Below are positions 7,991-15,461 of a DNA stretch of 26,995 nucleotides, piece after piece. Within the stretch, counting starts at the first letter, position 1, and each line of letters starts with the position of its first letter. The stretch is from an uncultured Campylobacter sp. (GTDB taxonomy: Bacteria > Campylobacterota > Campylobacteria > Campylobacterales > Campylobacteraceae): assembly GCF_938045225.1 (NCBI RefSeq), contig NZ_CALINL010000257.1, positions 1 to 26,995 of the forward strand, written 5' to 3'. The notes beneath the pieces are model-generated. The model saw only the letters and a list, made by a program, of their open reading frames with translations, was not told where the DNA came from and did no database searches. The position numbers and the translations under genes were made by a program.

Positions 7991-8857
7991 ATGAGCCAAA
8001 GCACAAGAAAAGTCGGATTTTATTCTATAGATTTTCAAAATAATGGCGCAATAGTAGCTTTTAATGAAAATCAATTTGAGCTTTTTCTAAATAATTTGAT
8101 GTCGGTTGCAAATATAGGTAGAAAGATTTCTATAGACGACAATAAATTTTATTTTTTAGATAGCTGTAGTATATCTATAGAGAATGAAATAAAGTTTTTT
8201 AAGTGTGTGTTTAAATCTGCAAAGATACATCATAGACCAATGTTAATAAATGAAAGCGATTTAAATGAGAGGGATAATCCTAAAGAGTATACAGAGGGTG
8301 AATGCGAAAAAACGCATGTTATTTTCAAGGTTTCAAATAATAGTATAATAGCGGTTGTAGAAGAAAGAAGATTGGGTGTTTCTTTTTATAGAATGTTTAA
8401 TTATTTACAAATTATGCTCGATAGACTGGCTTTGGAATATGACGGAACCATGAATTATAAAATAATTATGCAAGATAATTTTATGGACGAATTAAACAAC
8501 TTGTTAAAAGTAAATAAAATTACTTTATACAAAAATATTGAATATAATGGTACTGAATTTTTCGACTTTACAGCTAATGATATTGAAAATTTAGACAAAG
8601 AAACAATAGAATTTAGAGCGAAACGTAGAAGAAGTATAAAGAGTTTAGTCCAAAGAATGTGTAATGGTATAATAGGGGTTAATCAAACCATAAGAAATAT
8701 TAAAATAGATGGTTATGATGAAAATGGTAAGCGAGCATTAGATTTTTCTAATTTTAAAAAAACTGCTTCATTTAATACTGAAATAGACAGTGAAACAGGA
8801 GTTGTAAATAGTGAACATATTTTTTCTAGGTTACAAGATCAAATTATAGATATGTAG
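7991..8857 (+). CDS. Soluble protein of an AT-rich island, RexA-like in size and setting
   Basis: 288 aa. An in-frame ATG at 7970 would add seven residues, but only the ATG at 7991 has a ribosome binding site (GAGG, 7980-7983) at proper spacing. No signal peptide or membrane segment is seen. The N-terminus reads KVGFYSIDF, a short strand-like start. A charged region with NESDLNERDNPKEYTEGE (about 86-103) is followed by the hydrophobic strand KTHVIFKVSNNSIIAVVEE. A basic patch KRRRSIKSLVQR lies near 218-229. I do not recognise a named domain with certainty. Lambda RexA (279 aa) is of similar size, also begins with a GFY segment as I remember it, and is also followed by a four-span membrane protein. 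Codon use is strongly AT-biased, unlike the flanking core genes, which points to transfer. A DUF4868/KwaB-type protein is an alternative. Confidence 0.85.
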   Translation: MSQSTRKVGFYSIDFQNNGAIVAFNENQFELFLNNLMSVANIGRKISIDDNKFYFLDSCSISIENEIKFFKCVFKSAKIHHRPMLINESDLNERDNPKEYTEGECEKTHVIFKVSNNSIIAVVEERRLGVSFYRMFNYLQIMLDRLALEYDGTMNYKIIMQDNFMDELNNLLKVNKITLYKNIEYNGTEFFDFTANDIENLDKETIEFRAKRRRSIKSLVQRMCNGIIGVNQTIRNIKIDGYDENGKRALDFSNFKKTASFNTEIDSETGVVNSEHIFSRLQDQIIDM

Positions 8858-8866
8858 TTTTATGCC

Positions 8867-9355
8867 ATGTATAGAGAATTTTTTATAGTAATAATAGAGT
8901 ATTTTAAAAATTTAAAATCAGGCATAAGGGTTTATGAGGTTTATATTCCCTTATCCATATCACTCTTATTGCCTCTTTTTGGTAAAGATTGCAAGCTAGA
9001 TAAATTTCTAAATTCGTCTATGACGCTTATATCTGTTTTGGTTGGATTTACGATAGCTGCAATCTCAATATTGCTAACTTCAAATTTAAAAAGTATAGAA
9101 AAAAGCAGAAAAACCAGTATAGATAAATTCGATTTTTTAAAAAGACCAATGACGTTATTTAAGTTGATACTATCAAATTTATTTTACTGTATTTTAATTG
9201 GTTTTTTTATTTTAATCTTTGGCGCAATATGTGTGGCTTTTAATATAGAGAATACAGTTGCTTTTATAATTGATTTATTTTTTACAATCCATATTTTACT
9301 TGTTATTATTAGAAATTTAGTCAACTTATTTTTAATTGCATATAAAGATTTATAA
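8867..9355 (+). CDS. Four-span membrane protein, RexB-like in size and topology
   Basis: 162 aa. Hydrophobic segments lie at about 23-39, 52-71, 100-125 and 131-156. Spans 2 and 3 are joined by a basic loop (KSIEKSRKTSIDKFDFLKR), which predicts a cytoplasmic location. The protein ends with IHILLVIIRNLVNLF. Lambda RexB (144 aa) is an inner-membrane protein with four spans, a basic loop between spans 2 and 3, and, from memory, a final span beginning IHI and ending in an xNL motif. The gene starts 9 bp after the stop of the upstream gene and has no obvious ribosome binding site, so translation is probably coupled. AT-biased like its partner. In RexAB the membrane partner is thought to form an ion channel that depolarises the infected cell. 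Here that is only an inference from architecture. Confidence 0.85.
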   Translation: MYREFFIVIIEYFKNLKSGIRVYEVYIPLSISLLLPLFGKDCKLDKFLNSSMTLISVLVGFTIAAISILLTSNLKSIEKSRKTSIDKFDFLKRPMTLFKLILSNLFYCILIGFFILIFGAICVAFNIENTVAFIIDLFFTIHILLVIIRNLVNLFLIAYKDL

Positions 9356-9408
9356 AAATAAAAATTAATTACAAATTTTTAATATCAAGGTTAGCATGCA
9401 ATTCAAAT

Positions 9409-10554
9409 TCACTTCGCCAGCTCAAAAATCTCTTTGATATTTTCCTTCGTGTAGAGCTTGTCTTTGCGCCAGTTTACCGCGTAGTCGTAGGCTAAATTTA
9501 CGACTTCCTCTAGCGTTTCGCCCTCTATGCCGACGGATTTTAGACTAACCGGGGCTCCGATCTTGCTAAGCCACGTTTTAAATGCTGTGATGCCTTCATC
9601 GGCTGAGCTTGCGCCGAAAATCTCCCGCGCAAAACGCTCGAATGCGCTTAAATTTCGGCTCTTATACCACTTCATCCACGCAGGCATTATGACTGCTAGA
9701 CCCGCTCCGTGCGCGCAGTTTACGACCGCGCTCATGGCGTGTTCTAGCATGTGGTTTGGGTAGGAGTAGCCGTGCGTGCCGACGTAGGTTAGACCGTTTA
9801 GCGCCATCGTCGCCGCCCAGGCAAACTCGGCTCTAGCATCGTAGTTGTCGGGACCAGCTAGTAAAATTTCAGTCGTTTTCATCACGGTTTTGATGTTGGC
9901 TTCGATGTAGAGGTTGATGATGCTAGGCTGTACGCTCGCGGTGAAGTATCCCTCGATGCTGTGCGCGATGATATCTGCGGCGGAGTAGACTAGATACTCG
10001 CGGCTAACGCTTGCTTGTAGTTGCGGGTTTACGACCGAGACTAGCGGATATAGGACGTCGCCGTGGATGGCGAATTTTTGTTTTGTAGCTTCGTTTGTCA
10101 CGACTGCGCCCGAGTTCATCTCGCTGCCCGTCGCCGCAAGAGTTATGATGTCAAAGATTTTTAGCGCGCGGCTCGGATCCTTGCCCGTGAAAAAGTCCCA
10201 CACGTCGCCCTCATATAGCGCGCCTGCGGCGATGGCTTTGGCGCTATCTAGACAGGAGCCCCCGCCTACGCTTAGTACGCTGTCGGCGTTAAATTTTCTA
10301 GCTAGCTCGATGCCTTCGTAAACTTTGCTTAGCACTGGGTTGCTAACTACGCCGCCAAGCTCTATAAACTCGATGCCGTTTTCTTTTAGGCTCGCTGCTA
10401 CTGTGTCAAAGAGTCCGTCTTTTTTGATGCGGTCGCTACCGTAGATCAGTAGGGTTCTTTTAGCGTCAAATTCGCGCATATAAAGCCCGATATTTCGCTC
10501 TTTACCTCTGCCAAATTCGATTTTTACGGGGTTGTGAAAAGTGAAGTCAAACAT
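9409..10554 (-). CDS. Iron-containing alcohol dehydrogenase (YqhD/BdhA-like)
   Basis: 381 aa, full length for a group III alcohol dehydrogenase. The nucleotide-binding motif GGGSCLDSAKAIA spans 97-109. The metal ligands expected from FucO and YqhD are at Asp194, His198, His268 and His282 (contexts SAADIIAHS and PNHMLEHAM...CAHGAG). These enzymes reduce aldehydes to alcohols, or the reverse, with NAD(P)H in the cytoplasm; the N-terminal YGSDRIKKDGLFD is typical of the YqhD/butanol dehydrogenase branch. The exact substrate is unknown. The ATG follows AAGGAG at ideal distance. The promoter and ribosome binding site lie in a 65-bp inverted repeat. It is the last gene before the AT-rich island, and runs in the same direction as the cytochrome bd operon upstream. 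Confidence 0.93.
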   Translation of the reverse strand: MFDFTFHNPVKIEFGRGKERNIGLYMREFDAKRTLLIYGSDRIKKDGLFDTVAASLKENGIEFIELGGVVSNPVLSKVYEGIELARKFNADSVLSVGGGSCLDSAKAIAAGALYEGDVWDFFTGKDPSRALKIFDIITLAATGSEMNSGAVVTNEATKQKFAIHGDVLYPLVSVVNPQLQASVSREYLVYSAADIIAHSIEGYFTASVQPSIINLYIEANIKTVMKTTEILLAGPDNYDARAEFAWAATMALNGLTYVGTHGYSYPNHMLEHAMSAVVNCAHGAGLAVIMPAWMKWYKSRNLSAFERFAREIFGASSADEGITAFKTWLSKIGAPVSLKSVGIEGETLEEVVNLAYDYAVNWRKDKLYTKENIKEIFELAK

Positions 10555-10618
10555 CTCGTTCTCCTTAAAATTTTAGCCTCATTATAGCGACAAAAGCTAA
10601 AATTTAAGTAGAACGAGA
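10554..10618 (-). promoter_or_regulatory. Inverted repeat enclosing the alcohol dehydrogenase promoter
   Basis: The outer arms TCTCGTTCT (10554-10562) and AGAACGAGA (10610-10618) are perfect. The inner arms at 10565-10577 and 10596-10607 match except for a one-base bulge. On the minus strand the loop contains a perfect TATAAT (complement of 10581-10586). The proximal arm contains the ribosome binding site region and abuts the ATG. This could be an operator bound by a dimeric regulator, or a terminator for the cytochrome bd transcript upstream. Confidence 0.6.
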
Positions 10619-10633
10619 TTTACGGATCAGCGC

Positions 10634-10762
10634 TTATTCGCGCAAATTTCCAAAGTATTTGTCGTCGTTTTTCTCGACGTGCTTGATGTTAAAATGGACG
10701 AATTTATATCCGCCAAAAAGCGCCAAAACCCAAAGAAAAAGAAAAACTATCGCTTCTATCAT
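10634..10762 (-). CDS. CydX-like small membrane protein of the cytochrome bd operon
   Basis: A 42-aa gene too short for most gene finders. The sequence starts MIEAIVFLFLWVLALFGGYK, a single membrane span, followed by FVHFNIKHVEKNDDKYFGNLRE. AAGGA lies at correct distance before the ATG, and the start is 8 bp downstream of the cydB stop, so it is in the operon. E. coli CydX (37 aa) is likewise encoded right after cydB, has one N-terminal span, and is followed by a HVE-containing polar tail; the tail here also has HVE. CydX stabilises the haem groups of the oxidase. Overall sequence similarity is low and the assignment rests on position, size and topology. Confidence 0.7.
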   Translation of the reverse strand: MIEAIVFLFLWVLALFGGYKFVHFNIKHVEKNDDKYFGNLRE

Positions 10763-10770
10763 TTTTATCC

Positions 10771-11898
10771 TTAATACGCGTGATGATCGCGCTCTATCTC
10801 GCTTGCGGTGATCTTTTTGCTATCCATCGCGCGCCAGACCGCGACGATATAGCCCAAAACTACGGGTACCAAAAAGCTTACGTAAAACATTACGTTTAGC
10901 GTGTAGTGGCTAGAGCTTGCGTTTTTGATAGTTAGCGAGCTTTGTAAATTTGAAAACGACGGATAAAACGCCGTATCTGCAAGGCCTGCTATCAAAAATA
11001 GCCCAGTAACCGTTAGCACTACGCCAACGCCGTAAGGCACTACGCCGTAGATACTGGTCGTAAACGCGCCCTTAAATATACCAAAAAGCACGAGTCCGAC
11101 GCCTATAACTATCATCGCTGCAACAAGCGGCATCTGGAGTAAATTTAGAGCGTATTTAAAGCCAACTAAGCTCACTACGCCGCTCTCGTCGTAGGCAAAA
11201 CCGGCTTTGGTAAATATCCAAGCGATGAAGATCAAAAAGAACGGCAAAAAGAAAATAGTATTTTTTAGCACCGCTTTTCTGGCGTTGGCTCTGATCTCGG
11301 CATCGTCGATGTTGTTGATGAGGTATAGCGCTCCGCCCACGCGAGCTAGGAAAAACATCGCGATGCCTAGCGGATAGAGCATGATGTTGCCCAGCGCTTC
11401 AAGACCGCGAAACGGCGTGCGCCACTGTACGAAGTTGTGCTCGTTTAGTAAAAAGTCGCTACCCGAAAAAAACGTGCTAACCGCCATACCGATTAAAATA
11501 ACGCCTAAAGAGCCGTTTATGAAAAGAAAAATTTCATAGGTTTTTTGACCTAGGAAGTTATCCGGTTTTTTGCGGTACTCGTAGCTCACGGCTTGGAGGA
11601 TAAAGCAAAACAAAATCGCCAGCCACACCCAGTACGCCCCGCCGAAGCTTGTCGCGTAAAACAGCGGAAACGCCGCAAAGCACGCGCCGCCAAACATTAC
11701 GAGCGTAGTAAAAGTAAGCTCCCATTTGCGTCCGATAGAATTTATCACCATGTCCTTTTGCAGCTCGTTTTTGCAAAGCCCGAAAAGCAGCGTCTGCCCG
11801 CCCTGAACGAACATCATAAACACTAGCAAACCGCCTAGCAAGCTAACTACGCACCACCAGTAAATTTGTAAAAATTCTAAACTAAGCATGGTTTTCAA
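10771..11898 (-). CDS. cydB: Cytochrome bd-type quinol oxidase subunit II
   Basis: 375 aa with about eight to nine membrane spans. The pattern WELTFTTLVMFGGACFAAFP (about residues 58-77) corresponds to the conserved stretch of CydB that follows the first spans. CydB pairs with CydA to form the terminal oxidase of the inner membrane, reducing oxygen to water with electrons from quinol. The gene overlaps the end of cydA by 17 bp, indicating translational coupling. It is followed by the CydX-like gene. In C. jejuni the equivalent enzyme has been called CioAB because it is cyanide-insensitive and seems to lack haem d; the same may apply here, but sequence alone does not show haem type. Confidence 0.93.
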   Translation of the reverse strand: MKTMLSLEFLQIYWWCVVSLLGGLLVFMMFVQGGQTLLFGLCKNELQKDMVINSIGRKWELTFTTLVMFGGACFAAFPLFYATSFGGAYWVWLAILFCFILQAVSYEYRKKPDNFLGQKTYEIFLFINGSLGVILIGMAVSTFFSGSDFLLNEHNFVQWRTPFRGLEALGNIMLYPLGIAMFFLARVGGALYLINNIDDAEIRANARKAVLKNTIFFLPFFLIFIAWIFTKAGFAYDESGVVSLVGFKYALNLLQMPLVAAMIVIGVGLVLFGIFKGAFTTSIYGVVPYGVGVVLTVTGLFLIAGLADTAFYPSFSNLQSSLTIKNASSSHYTLNVMFYVSFLVPVVLGYIVAVWRAMDSKKITASEIERDHHAY

Positions 11899-13411
11899 AT
11901 CCTATTTTTATCTGTTTTAGCATGATTTTTATCTCGGCTATCAAAAGCGCCGTAAATAAAACGGCAAATAGCCAGAACGAAATTTTGACGTTGGTGTCGG
12001 CTAAATTCGTCGCCCCCACGCCAACCGTCATCAGGTCTTGCACGACCCACGGCTGACGACCGACTTCGGCTACTATCCAGCCCGCCTCGATGGCTACGTA
12101 GCCAAGCGGTATCGTAAATACGCAGATCCAAAGCAACTTTTTGAAATTTTCGATATTGTTCGCCATGCAAAGATAAAGCACGACGAAAAATAGCGCTAAA
12201 AAGTAAGTGCCAAGCGCAACCATCACGTGGAAGCTATAAAACGTTAGGCCAACGGGCGGCACGGCGTCGGCAGGTTTTTCAAGATAGCCGTAGCCTAGAA
12301 ATTTCATATTTTGAGCTAGAGTTTGTTCGGCTTGCTCCATCGCGGCTTTATCGCCTGATTTTTTAGCGGCGTTATAGGTTGTTAGCGCGCTAACGGCTAA
12401 CGAGCCTTTGGCCATCTTGCTTGCGACGCCTTCTATGCTGTGAGTTTCATTGCCGTGCACTAGGTCGTCGATGCCGGGCGTAAAGTTGTTAAACCCTCTC
12501 GTGGCCATAACTCCGAGCGCGTAAGGAAATTTTATCTCGAGTAAGAACGGATCTTTGTCGTCGCCTACTTTTTTAGACGGATCTAGCACGCCCATCGCGA
12601 CTAGGCCGGCGTTTGTTTCGCCCTTATAAAGGCCTTCCATGGCGGCTAGTTTCATCGGCTGAGTGCGCGCGACCTGATATGCGCTCTCGTCGCCGCTAAA
12701 CATCAAAAACAGCGACGTAACGAGGCCAAAACTTCCCGCTACGATGATGGATTTTTTAGCCATGATCAGGTGGCGTCCTTTTAGGATAAACCACGCTGAA
12801 ATTCCTATCACGAAAAGCGCGCTAGCGACGTAGCCGCTAGTTACGGTGTGTAAAAATTTGATTATGCCGACGGGGCTAAGCGCTACCTCGAAGAAATTTT
12901 CCATTTCCATTCTAGCCGTCGCGGGGTTAAATTTCATACCCACCGGATACTGCATCCAACCGTTTGCGATGAGGATCCAAAGCGCGCTTAAATTTGAACC
13001 GATAGCCACAAGCCAGGTCGAGATGAGGTGGAATTTCTTGCTAACCTTATCCCAGCCAAAAAACATAACGGCAAAAAACGTCGCCTCCATAAAAAACGCG
13101 AGCAAGCCCTCGATAGCTAGCGGCGCGCCGAAGATGTCACCGACAAACCAGCTGTAGTTCGCCCAGTTGGTGCCGAACTCAAATTCCATTATGATACCGG
13201 TAGCTACGCCGATAGCGAAGTTTATACCGAAGAGTTTGAGCCAAAATTTGGTGATTTTTAGCCACTGCTCGCTGCCGGTTTTGACGTAGATGCTCTCCAT
13301 AATGGCGATGATAAAACTAAGTCCCAGCGTGAGCGGAACAAACAAAAAGTGGTAAATCGCGGTGAGCGCAAACTGCGCGCGCGACCAATCGACCGAAGCG
13401 ATTTCAGACAT
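11882..13411 (-). CDS. cydA: Cytochrome bd-type quinol oxidase subunit I
   Basis: 509 aa. The haem ligands of E. coli CydA are present with a small offset: His21 (His19), His188 (His186) and Met397 (Met393). Glu101 and Glu109 match the proton-path glutamates Glu99 and Glu107. Lys254 and Glu259 match the quinol-site Lys252 and Glu257, and GRQPW lies at 451-455. The distance from Lys254 to Met397 equals that of E. coli within two residues, so it has a long Q-loop. One deviation: the arginine two residues before the haem methionine (Arg391 in E. coli) is His395 here (FYSFHVM). The ATG follows AAAGGAATAAA. One base separates it from the upstream DUF4492 gene. Confidence 0.95.
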   Translation of the reverse strand: MSEIASVDWSRAQFALTAIYHFLFVPLTLGLSFIIAIMESIYVKTGSEQWLKITKFWLKLFGINFAIGVATGIIMEFEFGTNWANYSWFVGDIFGAPLAIEGLLAFFMEATFFAVMFFGWDKVSKKFHLISTWLVAIGSNLSALWILIANGWMQYPVGMKFNPATARMEMENFFEVALSPVGIIKFLHTVTSGYVASALFVIGISAWFILKGRHLIMAKKSIIVAGSFGLVTSLFLMFSGDESAYQVARTQPMKLAAMEGLYKGETNAGLVAMGVLDPSKKVGDDKDPFLLEIKFPYALGVMATRGFNNFTPGIDDLVHGNETHSIEGVASKMAKGSLAVSALTTYNAAKKSGDKAAMEQAEQTLAQNMKFLGYGYLEKPADAVPPVGLTFYSFHVMVALGTYFLALFFVVLYLCMANNIENFKKLLWICVFTIPLGYVAIEAGWIVAEVGRQPWVVQDLMTVGVGATNLADTNVKISFWLFAVLFTALLIAEIKIMLKQIKIGFENHA

Positions 13412-13412
13412 T

Positions 13413-13628
13413 TTATTCCTTTGTCAAATTTGAGATTACAAAGTCGGCCTTAGCCTCGTCGCTCTCAAATTTTGAATTTAAACTTTCATCAAAGATAAAT
13501 ACTTTTAAAATTCCGAACATTATAAGTAGCTTGATAGCTATCACGAGCCACAGGCTCTTTCCGAGCTTCATGTTCCTAAAACCGTCGACATACAAAGACG
13601 AGATGTTTTTAATATATTTTTTAATCAT
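13413..13628 (-). CDS. DUF4492 small membrane protein, first gene of the cytochrome bd operon
   Basis: 71 aa. A basic N-terminus with SLYVDGFRNMKLGKSLW, then one membrane span (about 27-45), then an acidic tail. This matches the DUF4492 family, which in Campylobacterota and Bacteroidetes is typically found directly before cydA. Its role is not established; an assembly or stability function for the oxidase is likely from position. It ends one base before the cydA ATG. The start at 13628 has only a weak ribosome binding site. The gene begins the operon, transcribed away from pyrG, with a 132-bp shared intergenic region that contains an imperfect inverted repeat at 13652-13675. Confidence 0.82.
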   Translation of the reverse strand: MIKKYIKNISSLYVDGFRNMKLGKSLWLVIAIKLLIMFGILKVFIFDESLNSKFESDEAKADFVISNLTKE

Positions 13629-13728
13629 AACTTAACATATTACAGAAATTTAACTTAAAATATCATTTTAAAGTTTTGATTTTATAAAATTATTTATGCT
13701 CTCAAGCGTTTATAAATTTTAAATAAGG

Positions 13729-13734
13729 TATAAT
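13729..13734 (+). promoter_or_regulatory. -10 box of pyrG
   Basis: Perfect TATAAT in the context AAGGTATAATCTCGC, 27 bp before the pyrG ATG. The upstream DNA is a run of A/T with no clear -35 box, the usual Campylobacter arrangement. Confidence 0.7.
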
Positions 13735-13760
13735 CTCGCTAAAAATTTAAAAGGCGCGAT

Positions 13761-15425
13761 ATGCAAAAAAATCCAAACGAAACAAAGTATATTTTCATAA
13801 CGGGCGGCGTGCTAAGCTCGCTGGGTAAGGGCATCGCGGCGGCTTCTATCGCCACGCTTCTTAAAAACACGGGCTTAAAAGTAAGCATTCTAAAGGCAGA
13901 TCCCTACATCAACGTAGATCCCGGCACCATGAGTCCGCTCGAGCACGGCGAGGTTTTCGTCACCGACGACGGCGCGGAGACTGATCTGGATCTCGGACAC
14001 TATGAGAGATTTTTAGACGAGAGCCTAAGCCAGGATAATAACTTCACCACCGGCCGCGTTTATAGCTCCGTCATCGAAAAAGAGCGCAGAGGCGACTATC
14101 TGGGCAAAACTATCCAAGTCATCCCGCACATCGTGGGCGAGATCGTCGATCGCATCAAAAAGGCGGGAGAGGGTCGCGACATACTGATCGTTGAAATCGG
14201 CGGCACGGTAGGCGATATCGAGGGTTTGCCGTTTTTGGAGGCTATCCGCGCCCTTCGCATCGAGGTCGGCCGCAAACGCGCGATGAATATCCACCTAACG
14301 CTCGTGCCGTTTATAAAAGTCGCTGGCGAGCTAAAAACCAAGCCTACCCAGCACAGCGTCGGCGAGCTGCGCCGTATCGGCATTAGCCCCGATATGATCA
14401 TCTGTCGCGCCGAGCAGCCGCTAAACCGCGAGCTAAAGGATAAAATAGCCGCCAGCTGCGGCGTAGAGCGCAACTGCGTCATCGAGAGTATCGACTCGGC
14501 CAGCATATATCAGGTGCCGCTCGCGTTTTATAACCAAGATATTTTGACTCCGATCGCCGAAATTTTAAATTTGGGCGAATTAAAGCTTGATATGCGCAAC
14601 TGGGACAGCCTAGTTAAGCGTATCATCGCGCCGACGAAAGAGACCACGATAGCATTTGTGGGCAAATACGTCGATCTCAAAGAGAGCTACAAGAGTCTGA
14701 CCGAGAGTATCATCCACGCAGGCGCGAGCCTTGACGCGAGGGTAAATTTAAAGTGGATAGATAGCGAGAAGATCGAGCCATCAAACGTCGAGGAGTTACT
14801 AAAAGACGTGGGCGGCGTGTTAGTTGCTGGAGGCTTTGGCGAGCGCGGCGTGAGCGGCAAGATCGAGGCGATAAAATACGCCCGCGAAAACAGCGTGCCG
14901 TATCTTGGCATCTGCCTAGGCATGCAGCTAGCGCTCATCGAGTTTGCCCGCAACGTGCTAAAGCTCGAGGACGCAAATTCGGTCGAATTTAAGCCCGAGT
15001 GCGTAAATCCTATCATCTATCTCATCGATAGTTTCATCGACGCGCACGGTCAAACGCAGATCCGCACGCACCAAAGCCCGGTCGGCGGCACGATGAGGCT
15101 TGGCGCGTATACTTGCGACGTGAAGCCCGGCTCGCTGCTAAGCCAAATCTACGGCGGCGCCAAATGCGTCAAAGAACGCCATCGCCACCGCTACGAGGCA
15201 AATCCGAAATACAGAGCCGAATTTGAAGCAAACGGCCTGATAGTTAGCGGCGAGAGCGACGGGCTGATTGAGGCAGTCGAGCTTAGCTCGCCTGCAGCGG
15301 GCGCTAAAAACTCGCATCCGTGGTTCGTCGGCGTGCAGTTTCATCCGGAATTTACCAGCCGCTTAACAAACCCAAATCCCGTAGTTTTGGGCTTTATCAA
15401 AGCTAGCTTAGGAAACCCGAAATAA
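13761..15425 (+). CDS. pyrG: CTP synthase
   Basis: 554 aa, full length. It converts UTP to CTP with ATP and glutamine in the cytoplasm. The N-terminal synthase domain begins FITGGVLSSLGKGIAAASIA (12-31), which contains the nucleotide-binding loop. The C-terminal class I glutaminase domain has the nucleophile Cys385 in LGICLGMQ and the His528/Glu530 pair in VQFHPEF. The ATG is preceded by AAAAGGCG. In C. jejuni pyrG is followed by recJ. Here a four-gene operon on the opposite strand lies between them. The 3' end is shared with a bidirectional terminator. Confidence 0.97.
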   Translation: MQKNPNETKYIFITGGVLSSLGKGIAAASIATLLKNTGLKVSILKADPYINVDPGTMSPLEHGEVFVTDDGAETDLDLGHYERFLDESLSQDNNFTTGRVYSSVIEKERRGDYLGKTIQVIPHIVGEIVDRIKKAGEGRDILIVEIGGTVGDIEGLPFLEAIRALRIEVGRKRAMNIHLTLVPFIKVAGELKTKPTQHSVGELRRIGISPDMIICRAEQPLNRELKDKIAASCGVERNCVIESIDSASIYQVPLAFYNQDILTPIAEILNLGELKLDMRNWDSLVKRIIAPTKETTIAFVGKYVDLKESYKSLTESIIHAGASLDARVNLKWIDSEKIEPSNVEELLKDVGGVLVAGGFGERGVSGKIEAIKYARENSVPYLGICLGMQLALIEFARNVLKLEDANSVEFKPECVNPIIYLIDSFIDAHGQTQIRTHQSPVGGTMRLGAYTCDVKPGSLLSQIYGGAKCVKERHRHRYEANPKYRAEFEANGLIVSGESDGLIEAVELSSPAAGAKNSHPWFVGVQFHPEFTSRLTNPNPVVLGFIKASLGNPK

Positions 15426-15427
15426 TC

Positions 15428-15461
15428 AAATTTAGAGCCGATCGGCTCTAAATTTTCTTTT
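15428..15461. terminator. Perfect 28-bp palindrome, shared terminator of pyrG and the convergent operon
   Basis: AAATTTAGAGCC (15428-15439), GATC, and GGCTCTAAATTT (15444-15455) form a fully self-complementary sequence. It is followed on the plus strand by a T-rich tail (15453-15461), and it includes the stop codon (15448-15450) of the minus-strand ATP-grasp gene. It therefore probably stops transcripts from both sides. Confidence 0.8.

Noticed and set aside
7991..9355. Kiwa (KwaA/KwaB) assignment for the island pair
   Set aside because: Kiwa also joins a four-span protein and a soluble one, but with the membrane gene first as I recall, and I see no clear DUF4868 sequence. Kept only as an alternative.
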